A stretch of 64,000 nt of DNA from the NCBI GenBank assembly GCA_022497145.1, contig MU385937.1, forward strand, positions 62,001 through 126,000, in the 5' to 3' direction. Origin of the DNA: Rostrohypoxylon terebratum (taxonomy: Eukaryota; Ascomycota; Sordariomycetes; Xylariales; Hypoxylaceae). How positions within the stretch are numbered: the first letter of the stretch is position 1; each line of letters begins with the position of its first letter. The position numbers and the translations under genes were made by a program. The notes under the pieces are model-generated. The model searched no databases. It was not told the origin of the DNA and saw only the letters and a list, made by a program, of their open reading frames with translations. Below, one piece after another: positions 23,913-34,933 of the stretch.

Positions 23913-26900
23913 GAAAAGAAAAGCCAAAAATTCTAGGTTCACGTTCCTTCGGGTCTCCTCCCGCCCTTGGGTACACCACGGGCGGCTGAGCGACCCGAAA
24001 TCGAATCCCAACGATTGATTCGAGAATCCCGGAGTCCTGGGTTCGAAAACATCTCCGATCTACCACGCTTCCCGCGTTGGGTATCAACTGGCGAGCCTCG
24101 GTTACACACAACATGCACATATAGAGGGAGTCGTTCCCTGGGCAGTTCTCTTTGAGGATTACGCGCTCGGGTAATCCTACGCCTTTCTTTTCCCTCTTGT
24201 ATAACTATAACAACACCAGGTTTTGCCGTCGCGCTATAAAACCGGAGCCTTATGCGTGTGTACCTATGTTACATCTTGCTTTTGATGGCCTTTTGTGCGA
24301 GCGTATGCGTGATTCGTTTTCTAGGCTTCGAGACTAATGCACTCCAGACGCAAAGTGGTTGCATCTGGCCACTTGTAGGTGCCATTATCGTCATCGCATG
24401 CGTGGGCTAGTGAGAGGTTGGATGAATCATATCACGACTTAAAATATGCATAACTTACATATCACCACCGTGCCCATGTTGTTACCGAGAAATCTCCAGT
24501 AGCTTTGTTTACCTAATACCTGCCTCTGCGAGTTTGGCTCCACGGTACGATGTCCGATGTCGAATCCGGATTATATCCCTTAGCATCATGTCGAGGTAGA
24601 TCTTCGGCTATAAGATGTTGATGCTCCGTGAGCACGACAGTCTTACCGAAGGATAAAACCAGCTGACGATGGAAGGATAAGATAAAAAAACAAGTAATAT
24701 TCCTATTCAATAAGGTGTCGGCGCCGAACCCGGACGGGGGCTAGTAAGCTGACTGTTAAACGTCATTGCTAGATAGACTCAGATGCGGCAGCTAAGACTG
24801 AAAAGGATACCATAAGAGTCTACTTTATATCCTGTGGTCTACTAATAAGTACCTAGGGTCCTAGATAGGTATTGCGTATCATGATACTATACACGGTGTT
24901 ATATACGTATGTAGGCATTCAATATAGGCACCTACATACCTACCTACAGACAATTTAGCCTACATACATAGTACATCGTGTATAAAGTAATCATGCATGC
25001 GTATGTGGTGCACTTACGAAGCGGGAGGGGCAACATCGTCAGTGCGAACAAGAATTGGACTCATCCACGCGGTGCTAAAAATCGATCGGATAAGTTGCCT
25101 AAACTAGGAACGTGTTTCACGAAAGCCTAGCCCTGTGCTGGTGGGTGGGCTAGCGAACTTGGCCGCTTTTGACTCAGATTGGGAATAGATCCGGAACCCG
25201 AGGGAGAGGTACTGCCTAAATAGCGACCAACATATTACCCTGTCTGTCTGGCGGGAATAAAATATTACGTGTGAGAACGAAAGAAGAAACAAGCCTAATG
25301 GAGAAGGTGGGAGGAGAAAATAAGGTAGGCTGGTAGGCTGGTAGGGTTAAAGGGTTGAGGTAGGGTATGAAGGTAGGGTAGCATAGGGGACTATCGAAGT
25401 ATCGAAGAGGAAGATCGGAGGTTTCTTTTGACTTTTAAGCTTCGTTCGACTGTAATCTATCTTGCTTGCTGTCGCTGCAGGTTGGTCGGTTTAGTGTAAC
25501 CACCCTTTACTCACGCTGACATGTCCGAAGATGGAGGGATGTTCATTTACTCTAAAGTATTTTTTTCTTGTAATAGGTAGCGCTTGAGGCGTGATAAGAA
25601 AGCTTGGTTAGGTACAACTGCACCACCTATAATATATATTAACAGTTACAGCACCTTTATTTGCCGGTCATTCGTGGAACGTACCTTTTAGTAATGTGTT
25701 ATGCAAGAATGGGAAAAAAGGAAAAATAATATAATAGCGGCTGAGAAGGAGGCCAATAGCGACGTTGCTGACTATCTCCTCTTTTCGGTAGGTACTTTTG
25801 CCATGTCTTTTCCCGAGAGCAGCACTTTTCAATATTTCGGTTGCCTGCTGAGGCCATCCAGCTGAAGCCTTGGGCATCATTGTGAAATCCTACCTTGGTC
25901 CTTAGTACACATTGTACATACTGTACATACAGGTAGGCAAGCCTGGCAAGGTAGGTTAGGTAGGTAGGCAGGTTAGTAGGTTGATAGGCAGTAAGATACC
26001 TACGGTCCTGTGTAATTACCTAGCTGAATAATTACGGCTATGCGGCTGTTTCGCATAGACAAGAGAGGTGCCGTCCGATATAAACCGTCCAGTGTTGGTT
26101 CCACACAATAAGGCTAGGCATACAATTTAAAGTGTAGCGCCCTATATCGAGATACCCCGGGTCCGAGACAGACTAGAACACGATGATCTCGATTTTCATT
26201 TCTAATCGAATTACCAGCGCCATGGTTGGTCGTCCCCAGTAACCATTGCATAATAACCTTTGTCAGCTCCTTAAATAAAGCCTCAGATCCGCCCTGTGCG
26301 CGGTAGTCTTCCGCTTCCTCTACACGAAGAGTGCGGGATGGGACTATGCTTTTTGAAGGACTTTCGCCGGTTGTAGCCCTGTATGTATCCTGTTCGACGC
26401 CATCACGTCAAAAGGCTGCCACCCCCACGCCCCTGAGCACATATAGTGCGCTGGTTCAGAACGCCACAAAATGACATGGCTGTTGTGATAATATATCGCA
26501 TGCCAAACGGGAAACGGGAAAGGAATAAGCAAAAGTCCTCTCTGTCATAAAATGCTCTCGGGTCCGTGGCCAGGGACGGCTGGCGTATCTGTAGCCGTAT
26601 TCTTAGCGTGCATAATACCTCGCAGGCCGATTTCGCGTCATATAACTTCTTCAAGGGTCTTTTGGTTTTAATTGCGCGTGCGTACGTGCACTGGCGTGGC
26701 GCAGAGGGCTGAATGAGCTAGAAAAGAGCGACGCGGCCGAGCGTAGGAGAAGGGAAGGGGGGCCAGAGAAAAAGGAGGGGTTGTCAACGTGGCGGTGGGC
26801 ATTCTGGCTCTTTTTTCGGACAAGCGAGCGCACGCCATTGGGTTCCAGCTCCGTGGGCCGGGGACCGGGAAAGATAATGCATGCCTGGGACTGGGACTGG

Positions 26901-28347
26901 GACTTGCTTGCGTGCGTGCTAACGGAATTCACGAGCGATAGCGAAAGGCCCAGGACCGTGGCTCCCGTATGTGTAAATACACCTAAATAGGATCACTCGG
27001 CCGATTAAGCTTGTCGACTTCGATATTCGACCCGGTAGCGTGACCAACTTAAGCGTTTAAGGTAATCGTGGACTTAATATACGTAAACCTAATAAGGAGC
27101 GACTACTAGGTAATTCGACTAATCGACCTAATCGACTCCCTCAAGAATCCTGATGCCCAACCGTTCCAGCCTGCAATAGACTGCGAGCTAACGAAGGATA
27201 TGATCTGCTAAACTAGGGCGCCCGCTCTTCTTAACCCCTTCAAGGTGATGAGAAGGATGGCACCTCGTCCATGATATCCAATGGAGTAGTGGCGCATGCG
27301 GCATTCTTGAACAGAATAGGTGACATTTCACGAACTCCATGGGTTGAATGGTCGATGTGACAATCTTCAAGGTATTGTGCCACCATACGCGAGGCATGTG
27401 GTCCCTAAGTCCAAACCACTTGGTGGTTTGATTGTGTCTGCCGTAGACATTATCAGTTAAGTGCGACAAGCAAAGTTACCCAACTCCCAATTCTCCAGCA
27501 ATAGGAAGTAGGGCGATGTGCCGAAGGATTACTATCCCTCATGAAGTTGTGTTACGACCCCATCTCTGCACTTTAAGCACTTTAAGATAGGGGCCAGTGC
27601 GCCCATCCATGGGGAGAGGAGGGGGTTTTTTGGCTCCTCATTCTTCGCAAACCTAGTCTCGGAGCGCCAACTAGGCCAGATATACGATCCTGTCACTCCA
27701 AATCATCACCGTATAGCTCGCTCTCTTCCATCCCATCCATCTACTAGTGTTCCTATCGGCCGAACCTTGTGACGAGAAGACACCCGCGCCATTCGCCGTG
27801 CCTCACATCAGCATAACTGGTAAGGTGCTCACTGCAGATCTGCAAGGCATTTTTGTTGGCAACTTGACCGTCCGTACGGGCTTCTCTTGATATAGCTTGG
27901 CGTTGATAATCCTATGTAATTGTCTCCTAGCCCTATGATCCTTTTCATATGTGCTAAGCGACGTCATTGGATCGCCGACAAAAGTGCAGATCCCCCTTGC
28001 GGAAAAGACTTGACAGCTCGCTACGGAGATGTTTGGGTTCGCGTGCGAACGCCCAGGCGCCCCCTACACTAGAGGAAGGATTTCCTCTTTGTCTACTACT
28101 CTACTACACCACGTCTCGAATACTTAGCCGCTTGGCTCCTTTTATTTGCTAGAAGGGCACAATAATACCTATTCTCATCCTCCAAATTCGAGAGGATCTT
28201 GGCTTTTTGACAAGCCTGCCAAGCTTGCCAATGACTTATTATTGCATGCGTATAAGATAATAGCCTTACGAAGATCCATGGATAGGTAGCTTGAAGAAAG
28301 TCAAGTTGTGTCTTGGCTCCTCGACCCGCAGTGGTGGGTATTACGAG

Positions 28348-28363
28348 TACGGAGTACTTCGTA
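28348..28363. repeat. Near-palindrome TACGGAGTACTTCGTA
   Basis: A 16-base inverted repeat with one mismatched pair. The 14-base core GTACTTCGTACATG (28355-28368) recurs exactly at 59085-59098, which suggests a dispersed short element and not chance. Confidence 0.6.
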
Positions 28364-31300
28364 CATGCTAAAAACATCACATTCTTATTAATAAGCTAAT
28401 CCGTTAGTGAGGTTGCCGTTAGTGAGGTTGCTGTCAGCACGCTTAAATTCATGCTTAAAATGAACGGGCCAGGCCTTGAAAAGAGGAGGGTCTGGGGCGA
28501 GATCCCTCGTGGTCGCCAAGCTGCCAAGTGCGTGGTCTGGTTCCTACTAGTAAGCATCAGCCAATGCAAATGCTTGAGTAAGACCAACGACCGGGGTTTA
28601 TTTCCTTAGCTTCCAACAGTTTACATACCATATTCCTGGACTCTGTATAGTCTGCTGTTTGTCATGATAATCAGCGTGACCGACACTTGGCCGTAAGAGG
28701 ATTACCTAGGTCCTATTAGTAGTTATACACGGTGTGGATGTTTTTGGTGTTATAGTGCAGTCCAACGCGTCGAAGGCGATATTAACTATTCCCGATCCTA
28801 GGTCCTAGGATGAGGTGGTTTATTTGATTGCGTTGGCTGCCAGGTTTCGGTAACCTACAAGTGAGAACCAACGACCTAGAGTGGAATATGCGTAAAGCGG
28901 CAACATTTGTTTGCTTCGTGGGTAGCTGCTTAAGCTACCTACCTATACCTAGCATTCCCATTCCTCATTCCTAGTAGTACCTAATATTGTATGGTACGAG
29001 AGCCTGGCTCACCGACAATTGCATCGACCCTTTTATGCATCTTCTTACGGCGACAAGAAGACTAATACGGAAAGCGTATGCACCCCGGGACGGATACAAA
29101 CAAGCTTGAATCCTAATGGAGCTAAGGGTTATGAATGGTCGAAACATTTATGCTTGTATCGTTCGTATAGGTATTCTGAACCACACGAGCGACTAGAATT
29201 ATTCATGCGTGTGTAGTGTCATGTGCTAGGTTCCAGATGCGGCTTCGAAGGATTGATACATCCAGATGCGCGAATACCATGGTCCGGAAGGTCTTCCATG
29301 TATGATTCTGGCAGGTTACCAGATATAGTCGTAGTTGTGATTGCCAGATGCATACCTTATTTCAATGATCCGACAAAACCTCCGAATATGCGACGTGAAC
29401 AAGTCAGTGTATATTGTATATATTGTGTATACTGGTGGTAGACGAGACGTGATCATCATTCTCCAAAACTTTATCTAGCTGCGATTTAATGAAGAACTGC
29501 ATGTCGGCAGTTCCACGATCGAAATGAAACGTGAGTAAGGGGAGCGAAGATCTTCGGTGTTCATATGGCCTCATGTCGGTCTCTTTTCAGCGGGTGAATA
29601 GAAATGGCATTACCAATAGCGGGACTTGATACTATGTCGAGTGCCAATGATCGGCCGCGACGGCCATATTGCCGCCGGCACTGGAGTCGAACATGATCGG
29701 TATATGAGATGCGACTATACTTCCAAGGTTGTCTGGTTTCGTTTTTTTTTTTTTTTCGTACGTACTTGGTGGCTTGGTGGCTTGGTAACTTGGTGACCAA
29801 AGAAACCAACGTTTGCTTCACGTTCGTCAGTAGCGTTTAAATGTTTGTCTAATATACTATTTTTGACTCATGGTCTGACGATAGCAAGCGGTACCGCATA
29901 TTTCAATATGTATGTACGTACCTAGTGGTATTCAAGTTGTGACCGAAAAAGATTTGAGAGGATCTTGGGAAATTTTGTGGGGCCAAGAATAAATAACCAG
30001 ATTTACTCGGTGCCCGCATAAATCTCGGTAAACGGTCAAATACGACGTATAAAACGATATTACCTAGGCAGATATGCCGACCAAAAGAGCAAGGTAATGA
30101 TATCAACAAAGTCGCTCAAACAACTGGAGGCGGGCAAATATCAAGATGGAAGATTCGACGTAATTGTGCTCACCTAGTGTACCTACCTGGCGGGTCTCAT
30201 TACTAAGTACTTTGTCCCGATCCTCATGGGTGATATTTGGTGATAACCTCGGTTTCTGAAATGACGTATTAATTCAGTACCGCACCCCAAACATAATGCC
30301 GCTGTCTTGTCCTTTGATTCAATTTCTTGGCAAGCTACTCGCATCGTTTGGTATTATGGCATAGACTTCTAGCACAAATCCAATATCAGGCTATCTCCGC
30401 CACGTCGGAGGGGCTTACCCGGCGCGGCGCTCCAAGGTCATCCGCCGATAGGATGCCTAGTAATCACCAAGGACTCACAACATAGGAATTGATGATGTGA
30501 GGTCCACGGTTGTGCCGTGTAACCTGGGTCCTCGAGGCAATGTTACTCGGAGATGACAGATGAGACGGACTTGAGTAAAGGTTATACTCGAGTCATACAA
30601 ACTGCCGTGCTCATCTCAGCACGACAAAAGAGGCAATGGCCCCCGAAAACGGTTGCGTCTTGTCCGAGAACGACAACATCAGGACGTACAGAAACCCAAA
30701 AGGGGATCCGAGTAGTAGGACAGAAGATGTGATTAAACTGCGGCGACACAAAGGCTTGTTGTGATGCGTCTCAGTGTTGGCGAGACGACCTTGCTCAACG
30801 GAGCTTGGAATGGCGGCTCGACAATCGAGACATATCCTGTTTTGAACTGGCCCGTCGCCCGTCGAGGCTACCGAGCTCCTCTCGATCTGATCCTACCCCT
30901 AAACTTCGCATAGGCAAATGGCTGTGAAGATATCTAGTACCCTATGTACTAATGGCACTAGTAGTAGCATACTACTATAGGTACAGGCCTAGAGATCTTG
31001 TCTGGCTAATCGATTAGTCAATTAGGATAGCGTCAATGGGATGATCTATCTCTTCCATGTTCACACGTGCTGTGCCTCGCCTAACGGTTAACCACTAGCG
31101 AGCCTAGACCGATCTGAGGTGCTTCCCCGTCGTTAGGGCGTTATGAATTGCACCTCAGTGAAATACAGATCATCAAGTGGATTTCCTATAAGGTGTATAC
31201 CGGCCTCGAAAGCTAGAAAAATCTACGAATGTAGAGGTCTGGAAGAGGTCTGGACTCTGGAGCATGGGCCGTTGCGGAGAAAGCCTTGGGCGGCGTTGTT

Positions 31301-31788
31301 TGAACTTCCATGTGTTCCGAAAACTTCTGGGGTTGTGATGGTGTCATTAAATTATGACTGTGTTGCTTTGATCTTTTCGGTGCCACGTAATTTGGTCAGT
31401 CTTCCGTTTGTCGGACGTCCTTGTTGTTATCTCAAACGAAGAAATAAAAGGGGAGGATTCCAAAGGCTGGGTTCTTACATTTTCCGCCTATTTGTACTGA
31501 TTGCCTAGTAGGATTAGTAGTAAATGGACATCAAGAACCATTTCTCATGAACCATATTGGAAACCATATTGGACAACATGAGGAACGTTTTGCAAAGGTG
31601 TGTGCACCTAGTAGTAATGAGACCTAGCTGCCTACTATAGGTAGGTAATATTGTAAGTAAGTCAAAGCTAACAGTCGGATAAGCGAATTTCTCATTTCCT
31701 TATTCGGCGTGATGACTATATGCACCTCCGAGAAGAGGATGCATACCTAGGTCCTAGGTCCTAGGGTAGTAGGGCGAACATTGAAGAG

Positions 31789-31812
31789 GCGAAGATGCGA
31801 AGATGCGAAGAT
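31789..31812. repeat. Tandem repeat, 8-base unit GCGAAGAT x3
   Basis: Three exact copies of GCGAAGAT, followed by a partial copy. A second 8-base tandem repeat with a different unit lies 70 bases further on. Confidence 0.9.
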
Positions 31813-31881
31813 GATGTGTCCTAGAACTAGTATGAATGAACAATAAACGACCTCATGCTCCAATCTTGACCTAAGACTTCC

Positions 31882-31919
31882 AAGGTTCTAAGGTTCCAAG
31901 GTTCCAAGGTTCCAAGGTT
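31882..31919. repeat. Tandem repeat, 8-base unit AAGGTTCC
   Basis: Four tandem units (the first AAGGTTCT, then three exact AAGGTTCC) and a partial fifth. It is the second 8-base array within 150 bases. Confidence 0.9.
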
Positions 31920-32475
31920 GTTTCGGTGACTGACGACTGCCAGAGCAAGCCTTCGTTGCTTCTGCCGTTTGTTCAGCTCCTTCCATGTCAAGCAGCGCCA
32001 GCGGCATCCATTCAGTACATTTGTGTAGTACAACACTAATTTATGACTGCACTCCACTGGCGGCTTCCAGATGATCAATTGCCTACTAGCCTACTAGCCT
32101 ACTAGTACATAGTAGGTAGTTGTAGTAAAAAGGACAGGTGGTACTTTTGTGAACTTGCTGCATCTGCGTATGCAAGTACCAGTATCGTGGTGAGAAAGCA
32201 TTATAGGTACAGGAGGTGGCAGCCTATGCATGTACCACTTAGCGTAGTGCTCGGTATCTCTTCCTTAAAAGTCCCAGCATATTATTAATATTATTATTGA
32301 GTATTGGAAGGAAGTACTGAATACGGATTCCAAGTGTTACCTACTAGAGCCTTAAGGTCTTGGCAGCGGGCGCTAGCAGGCCCCTGCAAAAAGTTCGATT
32401 TGGTGGGTAGTGGGTACGCAGTACTTAGTGTAGGTACCTACATACTAGGTACCTACCTTGGTCCTTTAAGCTTGC

Positions 32476-32498
32476 TGCAACTGCAAGTTGCAGTTGCA
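32476..32498. repeat. Perfect inverted repeat, 10-base arms with 3-base spacer
   Basis: Arms TGCAACTGCA and TGCAGTTGCA are exact reverse complements around AGT. It can form a hairpin, or a palindromic binding site for a dimer. It lies about 2.4 kb upstream of the WOPR start, just before the pyrimidine-rich leader-like tract. Confidence 0.8.
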
Positions 32499-33410
32499 AG
32501 AATGCTGGATCGTGCAACCGTGCCCTTGCCGAAAAAAAAATCTAAAAATTCTGGAAAGGCCGTTGCAAAATAAGGTAATAAGCTTGAATTGATTGGGAAG
32601 CTTAATTATTCTTATTATTATCGCAATATCCGTTTCTTACTTCCCTACCCGCACTTTCCCTTGCCTCAAAATTCCATCACCTCGTCATAATTTTAATACT
32701 TTTTGCCCACCCCTACCTCTGTCTATTCACTCTACTTCTATCCTTACAACCTGATTGCCATATTACTTTATTACCTCAACACATCTTTTCCCACTAGCCT
32801 TCTCTACCCCGATATTGATTGATTAAAATCGACCATTGAACTGAGAGATAGAGGCTCCGCGTCAATCTCTACTTGTTTCATATCTCGCCACTACCGGTCA
32901 TTTCTCGATCCCACCCGAAGGCTGAATATCTACCTGCAGCCGCAAAGCGTAGGATAATACTAGATCGGCATTAGCAGGAAATCTACGGTGCAGTACATCT
33001 TTTCGGCATCTTGACGAAAATCGAAGGTGCGTTGGAGGGAAAGACAAGAACTAGCCAGTAGCAAGAAGGGGGGGGGCAATTATTAGTTGTTCTAAGAGCA
33101 GCCGCAACCCTGGAGGAGAAGGGAAGAAAAAGAAAAAAAAAGATCCATTGCACTTGCAAGTTTGGCCAGCCGCCAGCCGCCAGCTCCCAGCTCCCAAGTC
33201 CCAAGTCTTAGCTTGCCTCCTCTAGCTTCTCTAGACCTATTCAGATCTTACCTTTGTTTCCCTTTTCCGACGGCCAAGGGTCTTTTTAGAGGAGAGACTC
33301 GGAACTATCACATTAGTTCTAACTTCACACGTGTCCAACGAACCAACCAGGCTTAATTATTTCCGCACAACAACGCCATCGCTGACTCGAACTTGGAGGA
33401 TCGAATCGAT

Positions 33411-33431
33411 CATCCATCATCCATCATCCAT
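33411..33431. repeat. CATCCAT x3 tandem repeat
   Basis: Three exact 7-base units within the pyrimidine-rich leader-like region upstream of the WOPR gene. Confidence 0.85.
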
Positions 33432-34026
33432 CAGCCAACCAACTAACCTGTTAGCTCACCACCCAACAACGTCTCTAGCTGCGACGCTCTCAAAGTCCGC
33501 AGAACCATATTCAACTTGAAATCTTAAAAGAACGGGGTATCTGAACTCTCGGGTTAACAGCCACTCAAATCTCTAGTTCGCCATTGCAGCCGCACACGAT
33601 CTAGAGATTACCTATTAAACCTTGAACCTCGGCCCATTGGAGACTGCCGTCCACTTATCAGTACATCAATACTCCAACTCAACACCTACAAACCCACAAG
33701 AGCCGCAAAGTGGTCTCTGTCTTATTCAAGTGTCCTAGACTAAAGTCAAATTAGTCGCCTCTATCTCTAGACCATTCGCCCTGAAGAGACACAGGTTCGC
33801 ACTTCCAAAGGTTACTATTGCTTGGTTGGCAATTTAACTTGAGGCAACAATATCTACAAACCTTAAAGTCATAAGAATCTCGCCATCGTTGAACTTTTTC
33901 TCAGCCGGATTTCTTATAAAAATAGACGAGCCCGTGTACAGATTTCAAAGCGGAAACTTACTCCATACGCTTAACTTGACTACTTGGTTTTCGTTCCTGT
34001 TTCGGGTTGATTCATTATTTTACCAG

Positions 34027-34117
34027 GTATGCTTACTTTTGCCCTTACTTCACCCTCACTTCCCAAAGAATTACCCTTAATTTAAGCATATTCTTTATCA
34101 AATACCACCACATCTAG
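34027..34117 (+). other. Candidate 5' UTR intron upstream of the WOPR gene
   Basis: The donor CAG|GTATGC and the acceptor CATCTAG enclose 91 T/C-rich bases, typical in size and composition for introns of this genome. It lies outside any coding frame, so it can only be a leader intron. Confidence 0.4.
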
Positions 34118-34149
34118 TCCTTAGGGTGAGACAGCTAGCTAGCAGCTAT

Positions 34150-34320
34150 ATGAAAAAAACAAAAACCTCCCTCGTCGTTATCATGAAGTCGTTGAATATT
34201 AGTCGTTCACTCTCACCCAAAATGCGTGTTCGAGAGATACCCAAACCCCCATTGCATTGCACTTGTGAAACCCCTTACCTTGGCATGACCAAGTCTTTGA
34301 TTTGGGTAGCGCTCAAGTGA
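34150..34320 (+). other. Upstream ORF, 56 codons
   Basis: It starts ATG AAA AAA ACA and stops TGA inside the leader-like region, with no similarity to known proteins. If transcribed with the WOPR mRNA it would be translated before the main start and could reduce its expression. Confidence 0.35.
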
Positions 34321-34368
34321 CGACTACGTGCTATTTAACTCGATTTTCACTACAAATGCATTTGCCGA

Positions 34369-34578
34369 ATGTCAAGTACCGCCCAAATATCATCGCCTGT
34401 ACCCTGCGCATCTCGTTGGCTTGTCGTAATGCACACACCACTTCCCATTCTACCTACCAATGTCACCACAGATAAGCGTTTCGATATTTTTGACCAACCG
34501 ATTCTAACTTCGGATACCTCGATCAAAAGAGGATATAGAAGACGAGTAGGGTATCCACGAGTCTGGACACGGATCTAG
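34369..34578 (+). other. Upstream ORF, 69 codons
   Basis: ATG at 34369 and stop at 34576-34578, ending 355 bases before the WOPR start. The peptide (beginning MSSTAQISSPVPCASRW) resembles nothing known. It could be a regulatory uORF or chance. Confidence 0.35.
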
Positions 34579-34933
34579 TTCCGTAACGCTTGCCCCATTA
34601 ACAGTATAAGGACCGGACTATCGACTAGAATTGCGGGCAATTCGGAAACGCCAAGAAAGCACGCGCATCTCACATCCTCAGCTACTAAGACCAGGGTCAA
34701 CTCCAACCACGCAAGCTTCTCCATTACCCACTTTGAAAGTATCCTCAGCCGCCCATAGTCTGGATGACCCACCATTCAAGCTAATTGTGCGGAGCTGATA
34801 TGGTGGAACGGTAGGATTACAAGACCTAATTACCTTCCAAGGAATAAAGGGAGCTTCGCTCAATTTCTCCTTCGATTCTAAATTTACCAACTTTTTTTTT
34901 CAACTACGACAAAAATCAGCAACACCGACAATC

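Larger units (their letters stand above)
18624..32599. other. Gene desert, left part (about 14 kb)
   Basis: No gene is supportable on either strand. The longest frames are about 105-121 codons (for example 20345-20662 minus and 31143-31508 plus), low in similarity to anything I know and not spliceable into longer frames. GC is ordinary for the window, so this is not an obviously repeat-mutated AT block. It holds many TACCTA/TAGGTA and CCTAGG words, poly(A) and poly(T) runs (23896-23912, near 29742-29756), and short tandem repeats near 31.8 kb. It lies between the AsnRS gene and the WOPR regulator and may include distal regulatory DNA for the latter; that is inference. Confidence 0.55.
32600..34933 (+). 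promoter_or_regulatory. Probable promoter and very long 5' leader of the WOPR gene
   Basis: From about 32630 the plus strand becomes strongly C/T- and C/A-rich with few G, as is usual for transcribed fungal 5' leaders, and stays so almost to the ATG at 34934. It contains no protein-like long frame but has uORFs (for example 34150-34320 and 34369-34578) and a good intron candidate at 34027-34117 (donor GTATGC, acceptor CATCTAG). The related WOPR gene WOR1 of Candida albicans is known to have a roughly 2 kb 5' leader; the parallel here is inferred. Confidence 0.5.

Noticed and set aside
24040..24070. Second T-loop-like word GGGTTCGAAA
   Set aside because: No matching stem or D arm; coincidence.
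31143..31508. 121-codon plus frame in the gene desert
   Set aside because: No family resemblance or neighbouring exons; length is within chance expectation for 16 kb at this base composition.
31741..32110. Short repeats considered as a CRISPR-like array
   Set aside because: Units are 8-10 bases without spacers, and this is a eukaryotic genome; these are simple tandem repeats.
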